A stretch of 64,000 nucleotides of DNA from NCBI GenBank assembly GCA_964017155.1, contig OZ024856.1, positions 5,444,813 to 5,508,812 on the forward strand, given 5' to 3'. The translations under genes were made by a program, and so were the position numbers. Origin of the DNA: Oasisia sp. SBJ-2009. Taxonomy: Eukaryota; Annelida; Polychaeta; Sabellida; Siboglinidae. The first letter of the stretch is position 1. Each line of letters starts with the position of its first letter. This document shows, piece after piece, positions 52,593 to 64,000 of this stretch. The notes beneath the pieces were generated by a model. The model did no database searches, was not told the origin of the DNA, and saw only the letters and a program-made list of their open reading frames with translations.

Positions 52593-55500
52593 ATGATGGA
52601 CTCTTCAGATTCTCGTAAAAGACCGCTTGATGGGGAGAATGAAAGTGGTGTTACCAAGCGTTCCAATCCCGGATTAGGTTGGTAATAACACCGTCACGAT
52701 TGACAAGTATTGTCACCATAATGTTTAGCATGTTTGATGCTCGCGTGCAAAATACAACCGCATCACTATCACGTGGCCGGCACGATAATAAACATCGATA
52801 AAACAAATTTCATGGACACGGTGCAACAAAGGTCGAAACATTATCGGCTAAACTTCTTAACTAGTTATCCACACACTATTGTGTTTTATGTTTAACGGAA
52901 TTATTTGTTGCATTTACAAAAGACTTGTCTCCTTGAAAACCCACGAGTATGCCCACCACCATCACGGCGTGACCGATCATGTCGATGATGATTCTGTTGA
53001 ACTTGAATATCTAAAATCTGAATCTTTCAAAAAAATCACGTTATAACTAGGCATGCACTGCCATACCTTTGTTTTACTTAGTGGGACATTTCTCTGATTA
53101 AATACATTTTTGTATTGTGACTCAAACTTGACATAGGCTACAGCTCCAGCCTCCACTCATTGTCTACGAGTACTATGACTATGAGTCTCTATGACATCAC
53201 AAATTTCCCATTCAACAATGGTTGCACATTGACAATGTTCAACAGTTGTTGAATGGAAAATTTGCTGAAGTATATGTACTAATTCAATGATTGGCCAGTA
53301 CTGCGGTAGCAGCAGCAAATGTTGTCAAGTTTTGCCAAGTGTGATGTTTGTTGCATCGATGTGATTTTTTAATCAGGTCAAACTGGTCAACTTACCATTG
53401 ATCAGACCACATTTCTTAACTTCCTAGGGTTAAAGGTAAGCCAAGCTTATACTGCTTAAGTATAACTAATGATACTAGATTTACCATGCTGTTTGAAAGC
53501 AGTAGCTAACAGCCTAACATGGATACAAATAAAAAAAATTGGAAGTACATGGGAATCACCTATAACAGAAGCTAGTGTAATCCAAGAGACTTATAGGTAG
53601 CCAATAAAACAATTTGGACATTTTTCTTTAGCCATGGCATTGGTAGGTGATGTACTAATGTGGTCAGCCAAAAACAGTTGAAAACCTGTTCCAATTATAT
53701 ATTAATTATTGAGATAAAATTTAGGATTAATCCCCAAAACAAGAAAGAAAGAAAAAATTGTATTGGTTGCATATTTTCCAGTTATTACAAGTTACACAAA
53801 GAAATAACAGCTAAATTGTAATGTAGACACAATGAACAGGTTTTAGACGTTCTGACTGCATATATGAGATGAAGCCATTTGGCAGAGGATGTAGGTAAAA
53901 AAAAGAGTATAAATTGGACAAAGAAAATAAAAAACATGCCAGCAAATTATACCAGCATCGGTGTTGTCTTAGACAGGTTCTTGATGCCATAAATGAGTTT
54001 GCAGTACATTCTGCTACCCATGATATTGTATAACGCTGCTAAATTTTATTTTATTGGAACAAATTTATTTGATGTAGGTAAATCACCAATGGATACTAAA
54101 TCAGATCACAGATGTAACGTTCTCATTAGATGTGCATTCTGATTGATGTTTGTTTATTAATAACTTGAGATATTACAATTACACTTGCATAGTTGAAAAC
54201 ACAGTTCTTTTGAGTTGTTAATAAACTTGCTATACAGTTAAGCTAGATGTAAAGTTACATATGGGCAATTCCACGGTAACGGAATTACAATTCACAATAT
54301 TTTTTGGTTTAAAATGGTTATATTTTCCCATTCAGCATGTATCTACAAAAGAAACTTAAACATGGTTTGAAGTCCACACTACACCCTATAAGTACCATTG
54401 GTACCTGTTAAGAAATGTAAAATAATTACAAAATTATGGCTGTTTTAATTTTGGTAACGGAATTACTCAAGAGAATTTGGACATCAGTTTTTATTAAATG
54501 TCATGACATATCGTCTGAAATCTGCAATCTACCAGGGCCAACAACTAGCATTAATAAATAGACATATAACATGACCTTGTATTGGATAGAATTTTACTCA
54601 TGATATATGTACTGTTTTTTATAGTGAACTGGTTTTGATCGGTAATGGAATTACATGCAATAGTAACGGAATTACGAGTCTGACTATTTTTGGAATAAAA
54701 CATCAAATAATAATTGATGCTCATTTTTTCTTTTCTGCAAGATAACAGAACACCATAACTTCATGTTCTACTAAAAATAACAATTATACTGGCCAATAAT
54801 TGTACACACAGTACAGCAATGTATTTCACATTTAACTCAAAATTAGTCGAAAGCAGTTATTGAACTCCAGTCCATCTGTGGGTCAGGGAGGATGTTAATG
54901 TCACAATCTTTATCAGTAGAGGCAGTCAATATATCTTCAACATCAGGCCACATAAATTTACATAGTTCAACACACTTCAAGTAATTTGTCACCTTAGTTT
55001 AAAAAACCTGGGAAGACACTTTTTTTGCTTTTTTTACAACCATCCACTTTAAGTCCAGAAATTTTGGCAAGGTCTTTTCTGTATTCTCAAGTTTGATTAT
55101 CTTCTTTGTCATCTTCATTATTTCAGTGTTTTAATTTTGAAGAAGTTCCTGGATTATTATTTGACATGGTTTTGTATAACAGTCACAAACAATGTAATCG
55201 ACTACCCTCTGACTCTTTGCAACTGCTTAATGTTGGGAATTAGACTGATCTCATTCCAGTCATATGAGCTTTATCATTTTTAATTCAACCATGGCTTAGT
55301 TGATGCATCCATGTAAAATATTCTGACAGGTCCTGGCAGCAACTTTGTTAAACTTATTGGATGTGATCACACGATATCACTCCAGAGAACAATTGGAGTC
55401 ATAGTCTTGGACAATAAACCTTAGCCATGTGGTAAAGAAATACTGTGTAGAATTTCTTTGAAAGTCCATGAACACATTCTGCAACTGATCTTTGATAGAT

Positions 55501-58500
55501 AATCTGGCCTATCTTGTAGATTTATATGGATCACTGCTGCCATTCCGTGTAGTATCACGTTTTTTACAGATAGTACATGTTACTTTTGATCACTTGTTGG
55601 TTCTCAGGAAAACTTTATGTACTTTTTCGGCAACGGAATTACATAATAAATACATGAAAATGTGTGACTACCCATATCTAAATATAGCTTATGCAGTACA
55701 AGTTGCTTTCTGAATTTTGAACACGTACAGTATGAACTTTGAAAATCTATAAAACAAAGGTAAATTAGTTAAGAGTTAATGGTAAGATGGGAGGGGTTTC
55801 TGTTGGCCCTTGTTTGACTGCTAAGAATTCACTCCATTAGAAACGCAATTAAAAAAAATTGTGAACTGACGGCACAATTTTTTTACTTGGGCCTGAATTT
55901 TACGTATGTTTTACATCAGTGGTACAACTTTTACACTGTTTCAACAAGATTTAATTTTTAGCAGTCTGGGCTCTCCAATATGGAATTGCCCATATGTTTG
56001 TAAAGTGCCCAAGAGCAATTTTTAATTGATCGGGTGCTATATAAGTATTTTATTATTATTATTTTACAGTCTAAAATAAAGCCACAAAGTCGGCTCCAAC
56101 ATAATCTGCATGGTTTGTCAGTGTCCCAAATATGACATAAAATCATCGATTTCAGGTGGACATTGTTCAGATGGGATCATGTTACAATCAATCAATAAAT
56201 TTGCGTCCATCCAAAAACCATTATGAACCCTAAACCCATTAAAGAACTGTCATTTGTGTATCAGTTACCAAATAATTGCATAAAACATGCATAATAACAT
56301 TGTGATCAAATCATTGTACCATCAGTCAAGCCATGCAATAAAGAAAAACACAAGTTATTTAATACTGAATAATGTTCCAATATGTAGAAAAATGACATGT
56401 AGGGAAAAAACTAGAGACTTTTGTTTGCAATTTATGTTTCAGTTGATAGCTACGATATGTGCACAACCCCTGGCTATTCATCACACGGACCTTTGACTGA
56501 AGTCCAAAGTTAGTGCCACTGTGCAAATTCCAATCTATATGTGACAGCTAAATTATCCCTGATACTAAACCCTAGCTAACAAGTGACAATACCTCGTTTA
56601 TGGGGTGAAATAACTCCTCCGCCAGTGAAGTAAATCATGTTAGCAGACTCAGATAAGTTAGCAGCATTTTATTAGCAGTTGTGAACAAAGAAACACAGTT
56701 GAAATATCAGATGCAACTACTGAACATCGTTCAGGATAGTTCTTTTGTCCAATCAAACGTTTTCATATCCAACAACAGCATCGTTCTTTTTACCTGTAGG
56801 TGCTTTCATCTGACGTTACACGCCGACTTCTTCACTACTAATGATGAATGGCGTCATTGTCGTGTGGGGTAGCTCGTAATTGCCCTAATCTCTTTTCATT
56901 GGTGTCTTTGTCTTGTCATATACAATTATGTTTGGTCTGTTTTCTAGGTAGGGTCATGTTATGAGAAACATGAAATTTCTTTTCACCAATGTTTTGTTTT
57001 ATCCATACCAGTGTTCCAGCTAGGTCTTGAAAAGGACAGGGTGCAGTTGGCAGACGGAGGGCACTTTTATGCGTGAACGACATTTTTGAGGGCACATCTT
57101 TTGAAATAGGTTTATTTTACTTAACTCTGGTAATACCAGAGTTAAGTAAAAAAAAAACGTCTACCAATGGTATTTAGTTAATTTTCATGAAATGGAGCTT
57201 GTGGCAGTATCATGTATTGACCGATTACAGCTAGCTAAGTAACTCAGTGTTGCCCAGGGGAAATGCAGTCATATGTACCAGACGTCCCAAACATGCATGA
57301 TGTATTACAATAATATTAAACAGTCAAACGAACATTAGTAGGGTACAAGGTGTTTTATTGGTAACGCAGCTATTGTAGGGTGTGCAAACCATTGGATAAC
57401 ACTCCATTCCAACAATTCCTTTTATTTGTTTTATCTTTATATAAATCGCTAACTAACATTTTTATGCAGAGTGGTAGTCTCTTCTCTGAGACATTGATGT
57501 CCACATACTTCTTTCTGTATTCATTCGCCAATTTGCAATGCATTAAACACAGATGGTTAATTATAATTACTTATCTATATCCACTATGCCCTTCTACTGA
57601 CCAGGGATATATTTGATGAGCCACTCTCTAGGTGTGACCACTGGTGCATTACTTTTGTTTTATTGTGAAATATCAATTTAACATCCTATAACTGGCTATA
57701 GTAGACACTTAGTAGTCAACTGCAGCACTTGTTTGTGGTTTCATGAAAAAGTATAAGCCTAGGGGACATTTATTATTAATGGCATTACTTGTCAATTAAC
57801 ATGCAATATATCAAATAAAACACTTGTCACTTTGTAATAATTATTATATTATATAACACAGTATATCTATTTTTGGTTAATATTTAACATTTATTTGTGA
57901 GTTTCCAATTATTGTGTTGATGAAAGTTTTCCATTAAACATGGCATACTGACATTTACAGAATGCATAATAATAACATTGATTCATATAGTACTGTACAT
58001 GTATTCAGAAATAAAGAATTGGGGGGGGGCAATTTCGGTTTGAATACAACATTGCTATATAAATAGCACAAATATCACTGTTTATTTTAATATTGATATG
58101 CCTTCATATTGTATCCTTTTAGCACTTATTTTATTTAAACAGTTTACAATTTCTCAGGTCTAGCTAAATTACAAAAAAAAACGTTTGTCATGTACAACAG
58201 AACAAGTTTCTCCATAACTAGTACAAGTGGATCACATAGAAATTGACTTTCCAGTACTTGGAAGTGCAGCCGACTCCCTTGCTACAATGTTTTAAACTAC
58301 TTTAAACTACATATTGTCAACAACATCAGTTGATTACATCACCCAATCATAGAGCCAATAGAACAGGCTGCATCTGGGGGTCGATCTAAAAGGGCACCTG
58401 CTTTATTGCTCTTGTCCCACATGGAAGTCTTTGAAGTGGTTAATTGGATACACTTGTTTCAAGCCAGTGGGAAGCCAGCACTGAGCTGTTGAGCTGTCTT

Positions 58501-61500
58501 AGACACTTTGACCCCACTAGCAATTGCACCAGGCTACTGCTAAAGGACAGGGCGCTAATAAAAGGCACAGGGCGCAAGACAAAAGGCACAGGGCGCATGT
58601 AAATGAGGGCAGGGCGTTGCGCCCTTGGGAAATGGCCTAGCTGGAACACTCATAAAAAATCTGGTGAAAAGTTGCTTATTTAAATAGTTCTAAGGATGGC
58701 TTACATTGATTTGTTTAAAGTGTTCTTAACTTAAATAGCCATAGTCTAAAAATGTGAACATCAAAACATCAACTTGTACCAGAATGTATCGGCAGTCACA
58801 GTCAATTCACACATATCTATCAAACTGCGTCTGCTAATAAAAAGTATTGTAAATAGGTGTAGTTAAGTACTGCAGATTATTAAACATTTTGATAGGTGGG
58901 TCTAATTTAAATGTAATTATAAATAAAGCAGTGTCCTGTGGCTTTTGAAGAAGTAAAGTTTGGATTGCCTTTGCTTGAAGTGTTAGTAGCCAGGATATAT
59001 GAAACCCTGTCAGATGACTGAGAACTGTTGAGGGCCTTCCTTGAGAAAGCCTGAAATCTTAGACATTTGCCCTAATTGACATCTGGGTGGTGTGTGAAGG
59101 TCCTCCCGGCCAGGTGCACCTGCACCTGAGAAGACCTACAAAAACAACCCCTCTGACGACTACGCTCAAACGTCAACACTACATCTGCCATTCCTTTTCA
59201 TCACAGGATGTAAATTAAATACACCTGTAGCACTGACAAATTAAAGAAAAAAATTCACCAGATCGATTTTATCAACTAAAAAAACTATGTTTATGTAAAT
59301 AGTTACTTTTGCAGATTTGTTCTCATTGTTATTCAGATTGGTTGTCAACCAGTCAGATAATGTAACTTAACAAAAAAGTGTTCAAACAAATTTAGAATTG
59401 AAAGCAACTGGTATGATAAAATGCCAGCAATTTCTGACTCAAACAATCTAACACTTCACCAATCATGTCAACTCATAAGATAGTTACGGAAGTTTTGCTG
59501 AATTGATTAAGAATTTCTGTAGGCTTTTATATGTTAGTCATTTGTCAGTCAAACAGGTTCTAACTGCGTAGAGTACAATATAATAAAAAAAATCATATCC
59601 AAAATCAAGATCTTTCTTTTACCTATAGAGGCTTTCGTCTGGCGTTACAAGTTCACTTCTTCAGTACTAAACTACTTCTTCAGTATTAAAGAATGTTTGT
59701 GGTAGCATAGTCTGAGTTTGGTGTTGATGGAACACTCTGTGCACTTTGCAGGTGACACGCTGCACCTAAAGATGTTGATCCCAGCAGCGGCTGCTGGAGC
59801 CATCATTGGCAAAGGCGGAGAGACAATCACACAAATACAGAAAGAGTCTGGGGCCAATATCAAGATGTCAAAAGCGAACGACTACTACCCAGGTAAACAA
59901 ACGACATTCATGTCATTGGAAAATGGCACAGAGGTGAACATGCACAGGGACCCTAAAATGATATTGTTTACTAATTGTGATGTTGTGATGTTTCCTGTAC
60001 TGCATTTAAATTTCAGCATAATAGCAGGCACAAAAATGTGACACTAAAATAACTACATCATTCGACATGCATCATAACCCAATAACTCTCTAAAATAACT
60101 ATTCCATATGCAAATGTGATTGCAATGTGACCGGTGAATCGCTGTGATTGCAAGTTTTTACAACCTATTGGATTTTTACATGTTCATGGTGACTACACAT
60201 GGAAATATTGTAATGAAAATATTCCACAAAGTAAATTAAAGTAACAATGTAAAGGTAGAGCTACTAGATAGGAGCTGGGGCACTCCTCGATGGGACCAAA
60301 GGTGCACAAATCTCGCTCAATCTCAGACATCTCGTCATTTAGTATGGTATATATTTTAAGTTTTGATCCAATCCATGTAAGGGCGCTGTGTGTGGAAGAG
60401 CCCTAGCTCAGATGTATTAGCTCTTGTAAAGGTATTGTTATTTTAGATAAAAACTGCTTTGTTACAATTAAAAGTACTTTATGATTCCTTGGATAAAAAA
60501 CAACTTTGGTGTTGTGACAATCTGTTTGTACTTTGTTACATGCCACCCCTGGATGCTAGGACGTGGCTGGTGTTGACAATGCCTGTGTGACTTGTAGGGA
60601 CGACAGAGCGAGTGTGTCTGGTGACAGGGAGCATCGACAGTGTCAGGGAGGTGTACCTGTTCATCATGGACAAGGTGCGGGAGAAACCAGACACGAAGCC
60701 GACTGACGGTGAGGTGAAGGTAAGTCCCCTGGTCTGCACTCTTGTGTCTCCACTGTTGCTGAAAATTGGTAATGCAGGCCTAGTCTACACATGAGCCAAA
60801 GAACTGATTCGGTCATTTACCGTCAGTGTTGTGATTTTGACCTAACTTTGGGGGTCATCTCAGAATGTTGATTTCCATTGTCAGAGAAAATGTATTTCCT
60901 TTGCCCCCACCCCCACTCTCAGATGAAAGTTTGTAAAAATTGACAAACTCAAATCAATCAATACATTAACACAATTGGTCTGAAGTGTATAATATCAATG
61001 ACTACACTACCTATGACCATTTCCCCAAACATAAAACACATGTTTTATGACACAGTTTTATTTTGGAAGTATGTGTATGAACGACAAGCTGAATAATTTT
61101 TATACATAGACATGTCAAAACAGAAAACTCTTGATCATGATAGTTTGCAACCCAAGTGCATCCATAATATTTAACACTGACATATTTTGTCTCAGTTCAA
61201 TGGATGGCAAAATTATATACACTGTGCTGGTTTGTGCACGACAAACATAAAACCAGATTTTGTAACCGAGACTTATGAAATTCAGTTATGCGGCGCTGTT
61301 TGTTATTCACAGGAAAGAAGCATTGTGATACTGTTGGTGTGAATGTGACGACTTCTAACCGTAGGTGAAGATCCTGGTGCCCAACAGTACTGCAGGCATG
61401 ATCATTGGCAAGGCAGGCAACTTCATCCGACAGATCAAAGAGGAGAGTGGCTCGTATGTGCAGGTGTCACAGAAAGCCAAGGACATGAACCTACCTGAAC

Positions 61501-63198
61501 GCTGTGTCACTATAGCAGGTAAGTTTGTTGACATACCTTCGGACAGTTTTGTTGTGTGTGCATTTTAACATTAGTTCAGCAGTATGTACCAAAGTGATGG
61601 TACCACTTGGGTGATGTCAGCATGCTGGTTCATATTGGAAGCATTCACATTCATTTGTATGGCAATAGGTAGATCATTTCAGTTCACTTCTTGGCAGAGT
61701 TTTCATGGCTGATATTGAAGAAAACCTGGCAGTGGTGGTCTTAACAGTTCTCAGGCAGCAATGAACACAGATTTGTGGTTCAGTATATGGCAATCCATGC
61801 TAGATTAGACGGCAGGGAACATTTATAAAACTTTAAAAAAGCCCCAAATACATTCAGATGTTATTTATAGTTTTTGAACTAGGTTTTAAAGTTTTTAAAC
61901 CAGAAACCATATCCAGTTGTAGGGTACAGGACCAGGTTAGATTAGTATATTTCACCAGCGTATGACTTAGCCATGCATGGTGCATTGATCGTTGTTGTCC
62001 GGTCGAGTGTATGGAGCGCCGTCTGGTTGCAGGTGAGCACAAGCAGGTGACGTCTGCGATGGACATGATCCTGCAGAAGTTGGTCGAGGACCCACAGAGC
62101 AGCAGCTGTCCCAACATCAGCTACGCCGACTACCGCGGTCCCGTCGCCAGCACCAACCCCACGGGCTCGCCCTTCGCGACCGGCACCGGCATCACGCGCA
62201 TGGACTTTGGCGGCGGCATGGGCAACAGTGGCGGTGGAGGCGGCGGCATGGGAGGCGGTGGGGGCGGTACCGGCATGGGGCTGTTCGGGAACATCGGAAA
62301 CGGCATCAACAACCTGAACCTGAACGCGGGGAGTGCGCTCGGGAATCCAGCGTTTGAGAATCTGCGCGCCACCCTGCGGAGCAGCGGCTACACGGAGCAG
62401 GCGACCGAGGAGATCAGTGCGGCCATGTACACCCTCGCCAACTACGGCTTCCTCGGGCTCGGCCTCGGGCTCGGAGGACTCGCCAACTTGGGTGGGCCCG
62501 GGTTCGGATTTGGCAACATGGGCAATCAGAACCCAGGTAACTTGACCCTGGGGAACCTGGCGGGCATACTCGGGGGTGGCGGCGGCGGTGGTGGTGGCGG
62601 CGGGGCAGGTAACGCGAGCGGCGGCTCGCTGCTCGGGAACAACCCGGGGAGTGGCGGCGGTGGATCGGGTGACGGGGGGAACCTGAGCGTGTTCGGGCCG
62701 GTGGGAAACACGACGACGACGATGGCAGGGGGCGACACCGGGACAGGATCGGGGAGCTTCTTCGGGTCGAGCGGCGGAGAGCATTATCCCGGTGGCGAAT
62801 CACTGTTCAGCGGCGGGTCCAATTTTAGCGCGGGCGGCGGCGGCGGCTATGCAGCATCCAATCAGAACTCTTTCGGGCTCGGCACAGGCATTGGGTCGTT
62901 CGCGGCGGGATCTGGCGAGGGTGGGGAAGACGCGAGCACGGAGAAGGAGATGGAGGTGGGGGAGCACATCGTGGGCGCCATCCTCGGCCCCGGGGGGCGG
63001 GGCATTGTCGAGCTGCAGAAGTTCACCGGAGCTAACATACAGATATCTAAGAAGGGCGTCTACGCACCCGGCACACAGAACCGCATCGTGACGATCACGG
63101 GCACGGCGATGTCCGTGCAGCGTGCGCAGTTCCTCATCCAGCAGCGCATCGTCCAGGAGCAGGCAAAACGCAACCGCCAGGGCCAGAACACTCGCTAG
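52593..63198 (+). CDS. NOVA: NOVA-type three-KH splicing regulator (5 coding exons)
   Basis: A nuclear RNA-binding protein whose KH domains bind YCAY clusters and control alternative splicing. Exons: 52593-52677, 59752-59892, 60598-60719, 61365-61518, 62033-63198; all GT-AG and in phase, 1668 nt, 555 aa. Exon 1 encodes [14 protein letters not shown] and TKRSN, matching the DSRKRPLE / STKRTN start of vertebrate NOVA1. KH1 (exons 2-3) has GKGG and [10 protein letters not shown] across the junction; KH2 (exon 4) has [17 protein letters not shown]3 (exon 5) has GAILGPGG and [10 protein letters not shown]. Between KH2 and KH3 are [20 protein letters not shown], the [20 protein letters not shown] helix region, and long glycine-rich tracts where vertebrate NOVA is alanine-rich. 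Exon 5 is GC-rich, unlike the rest of the window. Vertebrate KH1-KH2 linker exons are absent, as in insect pasilla. Confidence 0.94.
54275..55642 (+). repeat. Dispersed GGTAACGGAATTAC motif, 5 copies
   Basis: The 14-bp motif, or a one- or two-base variant, occurs at 54275, 54453, 54641, 54662 and 55629 within NOVA intron 1. The surrounding sequence is not repeated. It may mark a decayed mobile element; I cannot name one. Confidence 0.6.
55988..56066 (+). mobile_element. SINE-type 3' tail relic
   Basis: TAAAGTGCCCAAGAGCAATT ... GGGTGCTATATAAGT followed by (ATT)n resembles the tail of the SINE at 47.7 kb. No tRNA-like head was found upstream. Confidence 0.5.
57009..58651. mobile_element. Candidate 1.6-kb DNA transposon in NOVA intron 1
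   Basis: The ends share a 14-bp inverted repeat, GTGTTCCAGCTAGG (57011-57024) and its complement (58636-58649). Subterminal zones at both ends carry related GGACAGGG / GAGGGCA motifs in inverted orientation. No transposase frame is seen, and no target duplication is obvious. Confidence 0.6.
57115..57151. repeat. Near-perfect palindrome, 18-bp arms
   Basis: TTTTACTTAACTCTGGTA, one spacer base, then its complement. It is within the left end of the candidate transposon. Confidence 0.9.
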
Positions 63199-64000
63199 TC
63201 ACACGCCGCCATCAGCATCATCGTCCCTCATTCGACACCTCAGACAGTTTAGTCAGTCGTCGCGCGTCGACGTGTTGGCGTTCATTCACCACGTTGCCAA
63301 CTCACACCGCGCCCCGTAGTTGGTGGGCGTGACAGACGCTTCTTCTTGTCGTGGGCTCGTCATCATCATAGTTCGTTCTTTCGTGATGGTTGCAAGTTCA
63401 CGACGGCGGTCACGACTCGTTCGTGGCAACATATTGTTCAGGGATGGTCAGAGTTTTTCGGTGACAGGTACGATTTGGTTTGGTCACACAATTCATCAGC
63501 AGCTGTCATGAATCGTTAGTTACGCTTGTTGCCATTCGTCTTGGTAATTTGTTTCCCGTTTTCGTCATTTTATATCCGCTACGCCGATCGTCGCATCACC
63601 CCACTGAAAAAAAAAACTGGAATCATCTCTCGGAACGTATCCCGTTCACTTTCAACAAGGTGCCATTCTGTGCATTTCATTGAGTTGGAGTCAGTTGAAG
63701 TACCTCGTCGCCTGCACTGTAAATATCCTACTGCTGCTACCACGTTACATTCACAGAGCTATAGATTTAACAGACTGGATGATACTCCCGACAGGAGAGT
63801 TCTGTCCGTTACACGATGGACACTATACACTGGCGACAGTGTAGACATCATTGATGTGACGGTCGTATAAATGTACTTGTTGCCTCGGTGGATAGTTTGT
63901 TGTATTTATGTAGTTCTTCATTACATAAAGCATTGCATTTTACATATTTGCTTTTCTTCCTGTTTGTCCACCAATCTGCCGTTGTCACGCGGACGTCCTC
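63199..64000 (+). other. NOVA 3' UTR and downstream
   Basis: No further gene recognised. A non-canonical CATAAA near 63924 is the only poly(A)-like signal noticed, so the 3' UTR may continue past the window. Confidence 0.45.

Noticed and set aside
61942..62803. Minus-strand frames of up to 280 codons rich in Ala, Pro, Arg
   Set aside because: Shadows of the GC-rich NOVA exon 5.

Overview
The window is animal genomic DNA: genes split by GT-AG introns, AT-rich intergenic sequence, many micro- and minisatellites, LINE retrotransposons, a tRNA-type SINE and MITE-like elements. Protein similarity to vertebrate genes is high, and several transposon remnants resemble those I know from marine invertebrates. 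I read it as an invertebrate bilaterian and cannot name the phylum from sequence alone. I see no prokaryotic features.

Layout. 0.4-2.2 kb: a 27-bp minisatellite. 4.57-7.8 kb: a nearly complete CR1-like LINE (called LINE-A here) with an uninterrupted 1003-codon ORF2 and the tail of an esterase-type ORF1. 10.5-36.0 kb, minus strand: BRF1, the TFIIIB subunit that directs RNA polymerase III, resolved into 18 phase-consistent coding exons (685 aa). Inside BRF1 intron 5, on the plus strand at 28.2-30.2 kb, lies a complete BTBD3/BTBD6-type gene in two coding exons (473 aa). 36.5-37.9 kb: a triplicated fragment of a second CR1-like LINE (LINE-C). 38.6-41.7 kb: a third, 5'-truncated LINE (LINE-B) with a long intact ORF. 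44.1-50.0 kb, minus strand: the protein phosphatase 1 beta catalytic subunit in 8 coding exons (326 aa). 51.35-52.33 kb: an antisense LINE-C relic. 52.6-63.2 kb, plus strand: a NOVA-type three-KH RNA-binding protein in 5 coding exons (555 aa).

Relations between genes. BRF1 and BTBD6 are a nested antisense pair; from memory of the human annotation, BTBD6 also lies inside BRF1 on the opposite strand at 14q32. PPP1CB and NOVA are divergent, 2.6 kb apart between start codons. I see no operon-like or pathway cluster; the four host genes are housekeeping or regulatory genes.

The most unusual signal is a set of minisatellites built from exon edges together with their splice sites. BRF1 exon 6 is preceded by about 57 copies of a 44-bp unit that contains its own 3' splice site plus the first 26 exonic bases, and is followed by a 67-bp array that repeats its 5' splice site. 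BRF1 exon 9 has five extra 55-bp copies of its acceptor and the start of the exon. BTBD exon 2 has an older, degenerate 30-bp array of the same design. Three more arrays sit next to acceptors without containing them. This suggests a recurrent process that expands exon edges, and it raises the question of how the correct splice site is chosen.
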